The position numbers were made by a program, and so were the translations under genes. The notes under the pieces are model-generated. The model was not told the origin of the DNA and did no database searches. It saw only the letters and a list, made by a program, of their open reading frames with translations. 44,855 nucleotides of DNA from Myxococcota bacterium (GTDB lineage: Bacteria > Myxococcota_A > UBA9160 > UBA4427), in the NCBI GenBank assembly GCA_029941885.1, contig JAPYTP010000025.1, positions 1 to 44,855 on the forward strand, read 5' to 3'. Shown piece after piece: positions 1-7,350 of the stretch. Within the stretch, counting starts at the first letter, position 1. Each line of letters opens with the position of its first letter.

Positions 1-850
1 GAAGAAGGTCGATTCGCCAATGCCGGTCCCACTCGAGTAGCCCGTCCCGTCCTGCGCGATATTCGAAGCATATCCTCCGATCGCGTAGAGCCCCGGAATC
101 GCGCTCCCGTGCGCTGCGACGACCTCGCCGTCGACCGACACGTCCAGACCACCGAGTGTGAAGGCCCTATACGTGGCCTGCCCAACCGACGCATCGAGCG
201 CGGCAAAAGGCGCCTGGCCGAGCAGGTACTCGTTCTCGGTGAACTGGCCCGCTGCAAGAATCACCGCGCGGCGCGCGCGGACGCTGCCTTTTTCCTCTCC
301 GAATACGCGGTCGCTCACACCCACGATCTTGCCGTCTTGACGGACGAGGTTGTGAACGTGAGCGTCGTAGACAAAACGAACGCCGAGCGCCTCCGCCGTC
401 AGGCACTCCATCATCTTGGCTCCACCCAGCTCGCCCACCTGCGCGACCTTGTGACCCCGTGGCGCCGGCTTCGCCTTCTCACGGAAGGGATAGACCTCTT
501 CATTGCCCGACCAGATCAGGCACTCATCCGTCATCCGCAGGACGTGCTTGCCCTTGTACATCGTGTCGTTGAAGGGGACGCCCATCTCGACCAGCCAATC
601 GAAGTGGCGGACGCTCTCGTTGCAGTAGAGTCGAATCTTCTCTTCATCCGGCTCCGGCGTATTCATCATCAGGTAGGTGAACATGTCCTCGACCGTGTCC
701 TCGCCGCCCACCGCCTTCTAGACCCGGGTGCCGCCTCCCAGGTAGAGATGACCGGCCGCCATTCCCGTCACGCCCCACCACCGCTCGCACGCTCGAAGAC
801 GAGGACATCGGTCCCGGCCTCGCGGGCTTCGATCGCCGCACTCCGGAAGA
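1..850 (-). pseudogene. Decayed FAD-binding dehydrogenase (ketosteroid dehydrogenase / fumarate reductase flavoprotein type), runs off left edge
   Basis: The minus strand encodes recognisable pieces of a FAD-binding_2 flavoprotein: AAIEAREAGTDVLVFERASG near the start, then GVTGMAAGHLYLGGGT, and near the window edge the C-terminal FAD segment PGLYAIGGYASNIAQDGTGY followed by SSGTGIGESTFF. Four lesions are visible. The N-terminal GxGxxG dinucleotide motif is missing; only the following helix (SAAIEAREAG) remains. One G appears lost from the G4 run at 773-776; restoring it joins the frames as SGGGGVTGM. An in-frame TAG at 718-720 stands where relatives usually have CAG (Gln) after GGGT. The text jumps from RAVILAAGQFTENEYLL (about 250-220) to APFAALDASVG, skipping the large middle segment of these roughly 500-570 residue proteins. 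Together these make a functional product unlikely. Relatives oxidise or reduce steroid or enoate substrates. The C-terminus lies outside the window. Confidence 0.85.
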
Positions 851-995
851 CTCTCGGCGGAGGCTGCCCCGCGGGCTCCAGCCGCGTCACGGGTCGGGCG
901 ACGAATCCGAGACTCGGATGCCCTGCGCGATTCTCCGCGAATCCGAGCCAACCGTCGCCAAGTGGATTCCCGGGATCGAAAACCGGCCGCGAAGG

Positions 996-1274
996 TCAGC
1001 TACCCAGCGAACGTGCGACCTGGGCTCGAATCGCAGAGACACTCGAAAGGGTCGACACGACATAGGGCACGAAGGGAGTCAGAATGATCTTCAGCAGTCG
1101 TGTTCCGTCGACGTCCCCCCGCATGAGGGCGTCGCCGTGGTTGATCGCGACCAGAATGCTTCCCACTACGAGCAGATAGCCGAATGCGCGGCGCACGACC
1201 GGCCGGGAGGTGGCGACCTCGAGCCAGGACGGAGCGCCCACTTCGGCTGCCCTCGGGTCTTCGGTCGATTCCAT
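996..1274 (-). CDS. nrtS: NrtS-like nitrate/nitrite transporter, small two-helix membrane protein
   Basis: A 92-residue protein with two hydrophobic segments. Its signature is RRAFGYLLVVGSILVAINHG, then GDALMRGD, then ILTPFVPYVVSTLS, which matches the small NrtS family as I recall it (INHGDALL and LTPFVPYCVST motifs). NrtS proteins are thought to move nitrate or nitrite across the inner membrane, probably as oligomers. The ATG at 1274 is chosen because GGAG lies 8 nt upstream; a GTG directly before it is possible. It stands alone, pointing into the flavoprotein remnant, and its stop at 996-998 lies about 150 nt before the first recognisable flavoprotein residues. Substrate is inferred from family only. 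Confidence 0.75.
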   Translation of the reverse strand: MESTEDPRAAEVGAPSWLEVATSRPVVRRAFGYLLVVGSILVAINHGDALMRGDVDGTRLLKIILTPFVPYVVSTLSSVSAIRAQVARSLGS

Positions 1275-1277
1275 CAC

Positions 1278-1431
1278 GCGGTCTCCACTGCAGTACGCTC
1301 GATCAAGGACTGGATACGCCGCAACCTTGGCCTAATTTCTGACGACGTCAACAACGAGACGCAATGCTCGGATCCCGGACCGGCTCGCTCGAATTCCCCG
1401 CTAGACTCGCTTCTTGGACAAGGGTCGGCCG
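1278..1431. promoter_or_regulatory. Divergent intergenic region between nrtS and nitroreductase, with a CGCTAGACT -10-like element
   Basis: About 150 nt separate the two divergent starts. A -10-like element CGCTAGACT lies at 1399-1407 on the plus strand, 24 nt before the nitroreductase ATG at 1432. A small odd-centred dyad, TGACGACGTCA, lies at 1340-1350. It overlaps a TTGACG that could act as a -35 for the minus-strand gene. No clear -35 pairs with the plus-strand element, so promoter assignment rests on the -10 shape and its recurrence elsewhere in the window. Confidence 0.4.
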
Positions 1432-2076
1432 ATGGGTCATGTCGGCTCCCCCACCGCCCCCGCACGCAGGCCACGAGGAACCAACCCCTTGGATCACGCA
1501 GCACTCGATGAGATCATTCGAAACCGTCGGACGATCAAGCCGCCGATGATGAGTGATCGACCGGTCGCAGAGGAGGACCTGCGCGCCCTTCTCGAGAATG
1601 CGAACTGGGCCCCGACCCACGGACTCACGGAACCGTGGCGATTCAAGATCTATCGCGGCGAGGCGCGCGCCAAACTCGCGGATGCTCTGGCGAACCTCTA
1701 TGAAACCGCGATTCCCGCGGAAGACCAGAAGGAGGGCAAGGCGGAGAAATTGCGGCAGATGGCGCGACTGGCGCCGGTCGTGATCCTCGTCTGTATGGAA
1801 CGACAGAAGATCGAAAAGATTCGTGAGCTCGAAGAGATCGAGGCCGTCGCCTGCGCCGTCCAGAACATGCACCTGACGGCGGCCTCTCGCGGACTCGGCG
1901 CATTCTGGTCGACACCGCCCTTTCTCTACAAGCCCGCGATGAACGAGTGGCTTGGACTGGGCGAAAAGGACCGGTGTCTCGGAATCTTCTATCTCGGATA
2001 TCCCGAAGCGGATCAGAAATGGCCAAAGGGTCGGCGACGTTCCGTCGACGACAAGATCGAGTTCATAGACGCCTAG
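1432..2076 (+). CDS. Nitroreductase family protein (YdjA-like, FMN-dependent)
   Basis: The protein shows the nitroreductase fold pattern: DEIIRNRRTIKP near the start (phosphate-binding Arg pair), NANWAPTHGLTEPWRF, a central VVILVCMERQ strand, and AVQNMHLTAASRGLGAFWST followed by CLGIFYLGYP. These enzymes bind FMN as homodimers and reduce nitro groups, quinones or flavins with NAD(P)H. The usual length is about 190 residues. The ATG at 1432 gives 214 residues with a low-complexity Pro/Arg leader. A TTG at 1489 with GAGGAA 8 nt upstream would give a 195-residue protein that starts right before the conserved region, and may be the true start. The gene is followed by gntR on the same strand after 84 nt. 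Confidence 0.85.
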   Translation: MGHVGSPTAPARRPRGTNPLDHAALDEIIRNRRTIKPPMMSDRPVAEEDLRALLENANWAPTHGLTEPWRFKIYRGEARAKLADALANLYETAIPAEDQKEGKAEKLRQMARLAPVVILVCMERQKIEKIRELEEIEAVACAVQNMHLTAASRGLGAFWSTPPFLYKPAMNEWLGLGEKDRCLGIFYLGYPEADQKWPKGRRRSVDDKIEFIDA

Positions 2077-2120
2077 CCCGAAATTTTGGCTGCCAACCGT
2101 GGCAAGCCCGCCCACAGGCG

Positions 2121-2132
2121 ATCGTATACAAT
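2121..2132 (+). promoter_or_regulatory. Probable GntR-family operator overlapping a -10 element ahead of gntR
   Basis: ATCGTATACAAT is a 12-bp dyad with one mismatched pair around GTATAC. It closely resembles sites of FCD-type GntR regulators such as MatR (TTGTATACAA). TACAAT at 2127-2132 is also a good -10 box, 28 nt before the gntR ATG at 2161. A regulator bound here would block this promoter, so autoregulation is the simple reading. No convincing -35 is visible. The assignment is inference from sequence resemblance. Confidence 0.5.
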
Positions 2133-2160
2133 TCCTGGTGCCACCCTGACGAGCCACCCA

Positions 2161-2793
2161 ATGCCGCGTTCTGCAAAGAGCCCGAATGTCACCGATCGCC
2201 TCCGAAGGGATGTCCTGTCCGGCGAGTTCGCGCCGGGCATGCGCCTGATCGAACTCCAACTGACGGAGCGATACAACGTCGGCCGCGCCTCCATCCGCTC
2301 GGCGATCGTCGAACTCGACAAGGAAGGCCTCGTCATCCGCGAGGCGAATCGCGGCGCATCGGTGCGTTCGCTGAGCCTCGATGAGGCCATCGAAGTCTAC
2401 GAGGTGCGCGCACCACTCGAGGGTTTGATGGCTCGATGTGCCGCACAGAACGCGTCCGCGGAAGAGCGACGGGAGTTGCGGTCGCTGGTCCCCGGGATGC
2501 GTGTTGCCGTCGAACAGGCGGGAGCCAACGCGTATTCGGAGCTGGGTCGGGCCCTCCATGAAGAGATCAGTCGAATCGGGAGCCACCGAACTGCCCGGGA
2601 CCTGGTCGACACGCTCCGGAACCAATTGCGGCATCATCCCGATCGGCTCACGTCCGTCCCCGGCCGTGCGCAGCAATCCCTCGATGAACACATCGCGATC
2701 GTCGAGGCCGTCGCGGCGGGCCAGCCCGAGCGAGCCGAACGCGCCGCTCGACAACACATCGAGTCGATCATCGGCACGCTGCAGAAAACATGA
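2161..2793 (+). CDS. GntR family transcriptional regulator, FadR/FCD subfamily
   Basis: A 210-residue regulator. Residues 1-70 form a winged helix-turn-helix with the GntR pattern VTDRLRRDVLSGEFAPGMRL, then LTERYNVGRASIRSAIVEL and GLVIREANRGASVRSL. Residues 80-205 form an all-helical FCD ligand domain with the metal-site pattern RALHEEISRIG and later SLDEHIAIVEAVAAG and AARQHIESI. Family members sense carboxylates or acyl-CoA-like metabolites and usually repress nearby catabolic genes. The ATG at 2161 is used; a TTG at 2086 would add 25 uncharacteristic residues and would run across the predicted operator at 2121-2132. Its ligand cannot be told from sequence. Confidence 0.9.
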   Translation: MPRSAKSPNVTDRLRRDVLSGEFAPGMRLIELQLTERYNVGRASIRSAIVELDKEGLVIREANRGASVRSLSLDEAIEVYEVRAPLEGLMARCAAQNASAEERRELRSLVPGMRVAVEQAGANAYSELGRALHEEISRIGSHRTARDLVDTLRNQLRHHPDRLTSVPGRAQQSLDEHIAIVEAVAAGQPERAERAARQHIESIIGTLQKT

Positions 2794-2836
2794 CACGCCC
2801 TGCACGCTCTATGAGGAACGTGATCGACCGGTCGCA

Positions 2837-3450
2837 CTAGCGGTGTGTCCGAGATCTCCACCCCATGAAGAACCAGGCGAGAGATCCACCGACGGCGGCA
2901 CCCGATATCATCCAGACGGGATCCTCGAGTAACGCGAGGGGTGCGGCCACGGCGGTCGCCCGAGCGCCGCCGCCAACCCGACCGGCAGTACGCAACACAC
3001 CAGGTAGCTGACGCCGACTCCGAATCCCCCCGCCTTGAGCAGGCGTCCGAATCGAAGCGGCTGTCCCGGTGATGTCGCCTTCGTGGTCGACCCGCCGGCC
3101 AGAAGAGGAAGGCCCTCGAAGAGCACTCCATCCGGATCCACACGGCGAATCTCAACGCGAATCTGGCCGTCGATCTCACTCGGCCGGCGGTCCCACCTGA
3201 TCTCGCCGCAACACTCGCGCTCGAGCTCGATCCATCGATCGACCGTCTCACCCGTTCCGGGGGCCTCGACGATTTCGATCGCGACACTGTCCTCAAGTCG
3301 CTCGCGACCAACGGAGTGGGGCACGATCTCTGCTCGAATCCATCGGATGCGCTGCGCCAGTTCCTCGGCGGACAATGTGCAGGCTTCGATCGGATCGACC
3401 ACTTTCCGCCCACCGCAACAACCGTTCTCACCACTCGTCTCACCATCCAT
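2837..3450 (-). pseudogene. Cys-pair metal-related protein with C-terminal membrane hairpin, frameshifted near its end
   Basis: The second gene of a minus-strand pair. After an ATG at 3450 (GAGGAG 6 nt upstream) it reads NGCCGGRK, a soluble domain with LSAEELAQRIRWIRAEIVPH and RWIELERECCGEIRWD, then a membrane part YLVCCVLPVGLAAALG. Three adjacent Cys pairs suggest thiol-metal chemistry. The soluble part resembles an ECC-motif family that I associate with mercury and arsenic loci, and the VCC helix recalls MerT/MerC. At GGG (complement of 2959-2961) the frame breaks. Adding one G continues as ATAVAAPLALLEDPVWM, then ISGAAVGGSLAWFFMGW and a stop at 2837-2839, a sensible second helix, giving about 204 residues. 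Without the extra G the product ends at 2908 with an unlike tail. It may be intact in reality if the G was lost in assembly. Confidence 0.6.
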
Positions 3451-3470
3451 GTCCATCTCCTCGGGGGTGT

Positions 3471-3728
3471 TCAAAGGGGGTCGGTCTCGAACGGAACCGC
3501 TCGCGTCATCTGTCGAGTCGAGCACTCGCGCGCGAATCCGCGTCTCAGGGCGAGCCCCGACCAGACTCCCTCGACGGCAAAGAAGGGCCAGGACTCGATC
3601 CAAAACGCATAGACGGACGACAGGGCACAGAACCCTGCGAGCCCGAAGACCCATGCCCTTCCGCGTGTTTCGAGCGCGTAGCAGAGCACCATCCCCCCCG
3701 CCGCGAATGTCCCGAAGGCTTCGATCAT
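3471..3728 (-). CDS. Small two-helix membrane protein under MerR-type promoter
   Basis: An 85-residue protein that starts MIEAFGTFAAGGMVLCYALE. A first hydrophobic segment covers about residues 5-20 and a second spans about residues 25-52 (VFGLAGFCALSSVYAFWI), then EGVWSGLALRRG. I do not recognise a named family. The ATG at 3728 is chosen because the predicted MerR-type -10 ends 7 nt before it. No ribosome site is present, so the message would be leaderless. A TTG at 3761 would start inside the promoter. The next gene follows after 20 nt, so the two probably form one operon for metal handling or detoxification (inference from promoter type and partner). Confidence 0.6.
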   Translation of the reverse strand: MIEAFGTFAAGGMVLCYALETRGRAWVFGLAGFCALSSVYAFWIESWPFFAVEGVWSGLALRRGFARECSTRQMTRAVPFETDPL

Positions 3729-3735
3729 GCCGCAG

Positions 3736-3766
3736 AGCGTACCGGTTGAAGTGCACTTCAAGTCAA
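3736..3766 (-). promoter_or_regulatory. MerR-type promoter with perfect 16-bp operator dyad
   Basis: On the minus strand TTGACT (3766-3761) is followed by a 19-bp spacer and TACGCT (3741-3736). The perfect palindrome TTGAAGTGCACTTCAA occupies 3746-3761, inside the spacer. A 19-bp rather than 17-bp spacer with a dyad between the boxes is the hallmark of promoters switched by MerR-family regulators (MerR, SoxR, CueR, ZntR), which untwist the DNA on activation. The predicted transcription start coincides with the ATG at 3728. No merR-like gene lies in the window, so the regulator must act from elsewhere. Confidence 0.7.
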
Positions 3767-3813
3767 GCCCTCATTCCCATTCGCCGCAGCGGGATCCGAC
3801 CGGGGATGGAAGG

Positions 3814-3822
3814 CGCTAGGAT
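3814..3822 (+). promoter_or_regulatory. -10-like element ahead of the MBL-fold lipoprotein gene
   Basis: CGCTAGGAT (box TAGGAT at 3817-3822) lies 38 nt upstream of the ATG at 3861. It shares the CGYTAGNNT shape seen ahead of several other genes here. A poor TCCGAC-like -35 is possible at 3795-3800. Confidence 0.35.
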
Positions 3823-3860
3823 CCCCTCCCAACGGCCCCGCTCCGGCCCGAGAGGAATCA

Positions 3861-4937
3861 ATGCTCGACCTTCGACGTCACATAACGCCAATCTGGATCG
3901 CCCTGCTCTCGATCGCCACTCTGACCACCGGCTGCACCGACACGATCCTTGGCGTCATGGGCAGGCAGGTCGAGCAGGCGATGTCGTCCGACCTGCCCTC
4001 TTCGCTCCCCGACGGACTGCACGTCCTCGTGTGCGGCGCGGGCGGCCCGCTTCCCGACGCGAAACGCTCGAGTGCGTGTCTGCTCGTGATCGCGGGCGAC
4101 ACCGTCCTGCTCGTCGATGTTGGCTCTGGATCGGCCCGCAACATGGCCTTCGCCGGGATCCAGCCGGGCCTCATCGAACGTGTACTGCTCACTCATTTCC
4201 ACTCGGATCACATCGACGGCCTGGGAGAAGTCGCGACCCTGCGCTGGGCCGGTGGGGATTGGGAGCAGCCCCTCGCCGTCCATGGCCCAGAGGGTGTGGC
4301 CGAGATCGTGAGCGGGTTCAATCTCGCCTATCGCAGAGATCAGATCTATCGAACCGCTCATCACGGCCTGGAGGTCACGCCGCCTTCCTCGGCGGGTCTC
4401 TCCGCCACGGCCTTCGCACTCCCGGGCGAGGGAAAGACCTCGATCGTCTTCGAGCGGGGTGATCTCCGTATCACTGCCTTCGCCGTCGACCACGAGCCCG
4501 TATCCCCCGCGGTCGGCTATCGCATCGAGTACAAGGACCGCTCGATCGCGATCAGCGGCGACACGGCCAAGTCGAGCAATCTCATCCGGAGTGCCCACGG
4601 CGTGGACGTCCTGTTCCACGAAGCGTTGTCGAGAACGCTCGTCGGAGTCATGAACCAGGCGGCGGTGAACGTCGGGAATGCGGGCATGGCGAAGATCACC
4701 GCCGATATCGTCGACTACCACGCATCGCCGGTAGAGGCGGCGGAGTCCGCGCAGGAAGCGGAGGTCGGCGCGCTCGTCATCTATCACGTCGTTCCACCGC
4801 TCCCGATCGCGCCACTCGAGCGAATCTTCGAGAAGGGCGTGAGAGACGCCTTCGATGGGAAGGTCGAAATCGCAGTCGATGGGACATTCGTCTCCCTCCC
4901 CGCCGGTTCCGATGAAATCGAAATCGATGAGCTCTAG
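3861..4937 (+). CDS. MBL-fold metallo-hydrolase lipoprotein, RNase Z/arylsulfatase-like
   Basis: 358 residues. The N-terminus is a lipoprotein signal: LLSIATLTTGC, with the lipobox Cys at about residue 25, so the mature enzyme is probably anchored in the envelope. The metallo-beta-lactamase core follows: VLVCGAGGPLPDAKRSSACL, LLVDVGSGSAR, the zinc motif LLTHFHSDHIDGLGE (HxHxDH), then FAVDHEPVSPAVGYRIEYKD, ISGDTAKS and FHEALS. The arrangement fits the RNase Z-like branch of exported MBL hydrolases whose substrates are mostly unknown (esters or phosphodiesters are typical). The start is supported by AGAGGAA just upstream. Being exported, it is unlikely to process tRNA. It is transcribed away from the MerR-type promoter. 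Confidence 0.85.
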   Translation: MLDLRRHITPIWIALLSIATLTTGCTDTILGVMGRQVEQAMSSDLPSSLPDGLHVLVCGAGGPLPDAKRSSACLLVIAGDTVLLVDVGSGSARNMAFAGIQPGLIERVLLTHFHSDHIDGLGEVATLRWAGGDWEQPLAVHGPEGVAEIVSGFNLAYRRDQIYRTAHHGLEVTPPSSAGLSATAFALPGEGKTSIVFERGDLRITAFAVDHEPVSPAVGYRIEYKDRSIAISGDTAKSSNLIRSAHGVDVLFHEALSRTLVGVMNQAAVNVGNAGMAKITADIVDYHASPVEAAESAQEAEVGALVIYHVVPPLPIAPLERIFEKGVRDAFDGKVEIAVDGTFVSLPAGSDEIEIDEL

Positions 4938-4948
4938 CGCGTTCGGCA

Positions 4949-4970
4949 CCCGAGTCGAACTCGACTCGGG
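4949..4970 (+). terminator. Perfect 10-bp hairpin after the MBL gene
   Basis: CCCGAGTCGA, a 2-nt AC gap, then TCGACTCGGG forms a perfect inverted repeat 12 nt after the MBL stop codon. There is no T run, so it is either a weak or factor-assisted terminator or a transcript-stabilising hairpin. It also sits just upstream of the predicted promoter of the next gene. Confidence 0.45.
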
Positions 4971-4983
4971 GTCACGATCGCCG

Positions 4984-4992
4984 CGCTAGCCT
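4984..4992 (+). promoter_or_regulatory. -10-like element 6 nt before the amidohydrolase start (leaderless)
   Basis: CGCTAGCCT (box TAGCCT at 4987-4992) ends 6 nt before the ATG at 4999. With normal geometry transcription would begin at or next to the A of the start codon. No Shine-Dalgarno sequence is present, which agrees with a leaderless message. Confidence 0.4.
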
Positions 4993-4998
4993 TCCGGA

Positions 4999-6204
4999 AT
5001 GCCGTACATCGAGAATCGAATTGTCCACGACGCGGACGCCCATGTCATGGAAACGCCCAATTGGCTGCGCGAACATGCCGACCCGGCGATTCGGAGTCGA
5101 ATCGATCAGCCGAGCTATGTGAATGAACTGCGTCAGACGGGAGACAGCGAGCGCCAGTTGGCAGACATCGACGCCGCCTTCGACCGGATCGTCGCTCGCC
5201 ACGGCAGCGAGGCCTACCGGGCCGAGGAATCGGCCGAGATCATGAACCGCAAGAATTTCGCCGCCACGGGTGGCTTCATTGCGGAGGATCGCCCGCGCGC
5301 CCTCGACCTGATGGGCGTCGCGAGCCAGCTCGTGTTCAACACCTTCCACAACAGCCGGCTCCACGATTGGGAACATTCCGAGGATCTGGATTTCGCGTAC
5401 GGCGTCGCGCGAGCGCATAATCGCGCCATGATTGCCTTCTGTTCGACCGACCGGCGTCTGTTACCGACCTGCTACGTGCCGCTCGCGAATTTCGAACGCA
5501 CTCGGGCGATGGCCGAGGAAGCCCTCTCGATGGGAGCGGCAGCCCTGCTCGTCCCGAGCGGCTGCCCTCGTGACCATTCGCCTAGCCATGTCGATCTGGA
5601 TCCTCTCTGGGCCCAGGCGGAGGAAGCGGGCATCCCGATCGTCTTCCACGTCGGTGGAACCGGAGCACTGATCGACCCCGGCTATTTTCAGAATGGACTA
5701 CCCATCCCGCCGGACTTCCACGGGGGCGAGGAGAATTTCCGATCCGTGGACTACATGGGCATTCCCGGTCCTCCGATGCAGACCCTGGCCACCCTGATCT
5801 TCGATGGTGTGCTCGAGCGGTTCCCGAATCTCCGTTTCGGCGTGATCGAGCAAGGGGCAATCTGGCTACCGAGCTGGATCAAGCAGATGGAGTCGGCACT
5901 CGAAGCATTCGGACGTCACGAGGAACGTTTGCAGCGTCTCTCCCTTCGTCCCACGGACTATGTCAAGCGACAGATCCGCGCGACGCCCTACCCGACCGAA
6001 GACGTGGGCTGGATCACGCAACAAATCGGTTCGGAGATCTGTCTGTTCTCGACGGACTACCCACACGTCGAGGGGGGCCGACGACCCTTCGAGCGCTTCG
6101 AAAGAAGCCTGGGAGATGCGAGCGAGTCCGTCCGGACCAGATTCTACTCGCAGAACTTCATCGACATGATGGGACGTGGGCTGCCCGCCGATCTGGCGGG
6201 CTAG
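4999..6204 (+). CDS. Amidohydrolase family metal-dependent hydrolase/decarboxylase (Amidohydro_2)
   Basis: 401 residues of the TIM-barrel amidohydrolase_2 family, which includes aminocarboxymuconate-semialdehyde and orsellinate-type decarboxylases. Metal-site motifs in order: VHDADAHVMETPNWL at the N-terminus (DxDxH), IPIVFHVGGTGALID in the middle (metal His), FPNLRFGVIEQGAIWLP, and the final acid in LFSTDYPHVEGGRRP. An insertion around residues 30-90 is typical of this environmental subgroup. Such enzymes cleave or decarboxylate aromatic or alicyclic acids, and the substrate here is unknown. It is the first of three members in the window and is convergent with the zinc dehydrogenase gene. 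The start lacks a ribosome site, see the -10 element at 4984. Confidence 0.85.
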   Translation: MPYIENRIVHDADAHVMETPNWLREHADPAIRSRIDQPSYVNELRQTGDSERQLADIDAAFDRIVARHGSEAYRAEESAEIMNRKNFAATGGFIAEDRPRALDLMGVASQLVFNTFHNSRLHDWEHSEDLDFAYGVARAHNRAMIAFCSTDRRLLPTCYVPLANFERTRAMAEEALSMGAAALLVPSGCPRDHSPSHVDLDPLWAQAEEAGIPIVFHVGGTGALIDPGYFQNGLPIPPDFHGGEENFRSVDYMGIPGPPMQTLATLIFDGVLERFPNLRFGVIEQGAIWLPSWIKQMESALEAFGRHEERLQRLSLRPTDYVKRQIRATPYPTEDVGWITQQIGSEICLFSTDYPHVEGGRRPFERFERSLGDASESVRTRFYSQNFIDMMGRGLPADLAG

Positions 6205-6233
6205 CACTCACTTCACGCCGGCCGAGTGGACGC

Positions 6234-7262
6234 TCAGGGTTGAACGATCACCTTGCACTCGGTCGATGGGGTCCGCAGGGCTTCGAACGCGGCCGGGAGT
6301 GCGTCGAGGGTGATCCGGTCCGTGATCATCGGCAGCGGATCGACCCGCTCGGCGGCGAGCATATCGACGGTCAGCTGGTAGTTCTGGTGCGTGTAGTACG
6401 ACACGAACTGGATGGTCAATTCCTTCGCCCCGAAAATGACCGGCCTAAAATTATCCGTCGTCATGCACATTCCCGCCGACAGGATCTTCGCTCCCCGATC
6501 GACGATCAGGGCGAGTTCCTGAACGATATCGGGACGCCCGACGCATTCGAAAGCGAGCATCGGCGCGTGGCCAGTGATCTTCTCGAAGGTCGGCCCGAGT
6601 TCCTCCTTCGCCGGATCGATCGCCGCTGTCGCACCGTAGGCGAGCGCCATGTCGCGCCGATGTGCGGCGTAGTCGCTGACGACGACTTCTCGCGCGCCGA
6701 GGATCTTTGCCCAGATTGCGCAGGCAAGACCGACGGGCCCGGCCCCGACGATCAGCACGTCCTCCCCGCTTCGCACACCGGCCACGTCGACCGCGTGCAA
6801 GCCGACGGCGAGGGGCTCCACGGTCGCGCCGTCGGAACTCGAAAGGTTCTCGGGCAACCGAAACGTCATGCGGTCGATCCCGAGCGCGTATTCCGCGTAG
6901 CCCCCGCCGATATCGCCAAAGCCCGTCATCCGGAGATTCGCGCAACCCATCACGTCCCCATTCACACATCGACGGCAGGTCCCGCAGCTGATCCCGGGCA
7001 TCGTGCACACCCGATCACCCTCTCGCCAGGGACCGCCCTGACCCTTCGCGCCCTTTCCCACCGCCACGATCTCGCCGGCGAATTCGTGTCCCATCACCGC
7101 GCCGTGCGGAACCGCCCCTTTGAGCTCGGTGACGTGCAGATCGGAGCCACAGATCCCGCAGCCCTTGACCGCGAGGACGACTTCGCCGGGGCCGGGTTCC
7201 GGGTCGGCGATCTCCCGAATTTCGAAGGGCTTCCCGGATTCGGTGAAACAGGCGGCGCGCAT
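6234..7262 (-). CDS. Zinc-binding alcohol dehydrogenase, MDR superfamily
   Basis: 342 residues. The catalytic zinc site is GCGICGSDLH with the partner MGHEFAGEIV. A structural zinc loop has four Cys in SCGTCRRCVNGDVMGC. The Rossmann segment is VLIVGAGPVGLACAIWAKIL, preceded by EPLAVGLHAV. This matches threonine/sorbitol/benzyl-alcohol-type NAD(P)-dependent dehydrogenases that oxidise secondary or aromatic alcohols. GAGGAG 6 nt before the ATG supports the start. The gene is divergent from the LLM gene at 7405 across a 142-nt region with two perfect dyads, which suggests shared control. Confidence 0.88.
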   Translation of the reverse strand: MRAACFTESGKPFEIREIADPEPGPGEVVLAVKGCGICGSDLHVTELKGAVPHGAVMGHEFAGEIVAVGKGAKGQGGPWREGDRVCTMPGISCGTCRRCVNGDVMGCANLRMTGFGDIGGGYAEYALGIDRMTFRLPENLSSSDGATVEPLAVGLHAVDVAGVRSGEDVLIVGAGPVGLACAIWAKILGAREVVVSDYAAHRRDMALAYGATAAIDPAKEELGPTFEKITGHAPMLAFECVGRPDIVQELALIVDRGAKILSAGMCMTTDNFRPVIFGAKELTIQFVSYYTHQNYQLTVDMLAAERVDPLPMITDRITLDALPAAFEALRTPSTECKVIVQP

Positions 7263-7329
7263 GACGATCTCCTCGAGGCACCCGCGAGACGGCGAAAGAG
7301 GCGGTTCGGGGTGAGATGAAACGACGCCC

Positions 7330-7346
7330 CGAGCGTATCACGCTCG
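7330..7346. promoter_or_regulatory. Perfect 7-3-7 dyad in the divergent ADH/LLM control region
   Basis: CGAGCGT, ATC, ACGCTCG is a perfect 17-nt inverted repeat. On the minus strand it contains TACGCT (7337-7332), a possible -10 box 69 nt upstream of the zinc dehydrogenase ATG, so a bound regulator would cover that promoter. The size fits a TetR- or similar dimer site. Confidence 0.45.
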
Positions 7347-7350
7347 AGAC

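Noticed and set aside
1348-2805. 485-codon minus-strand reading frame across nitroreductase and gntR
   Set aside because: Composition is Arg/Gly/Asp-rich, has no domain, and lies wholly antisense to two recognisable genes.
3035-4462. 475-codon plus-strand frame
   Set aside because: It is antisense to the Cys-pair gene and runs out of frame through the MBL gene. Its Ser/Arg/Pro-rich sequence is the usual shadow in high-GC DNA.
4949-4970. Hairpin considered as an operator of the amidohydrolase gene
   Set aside because: It lies 17 nt upstream of the -10-like box and directly after a stop codon, so a 3'-end role for the MBL gene is simpler.
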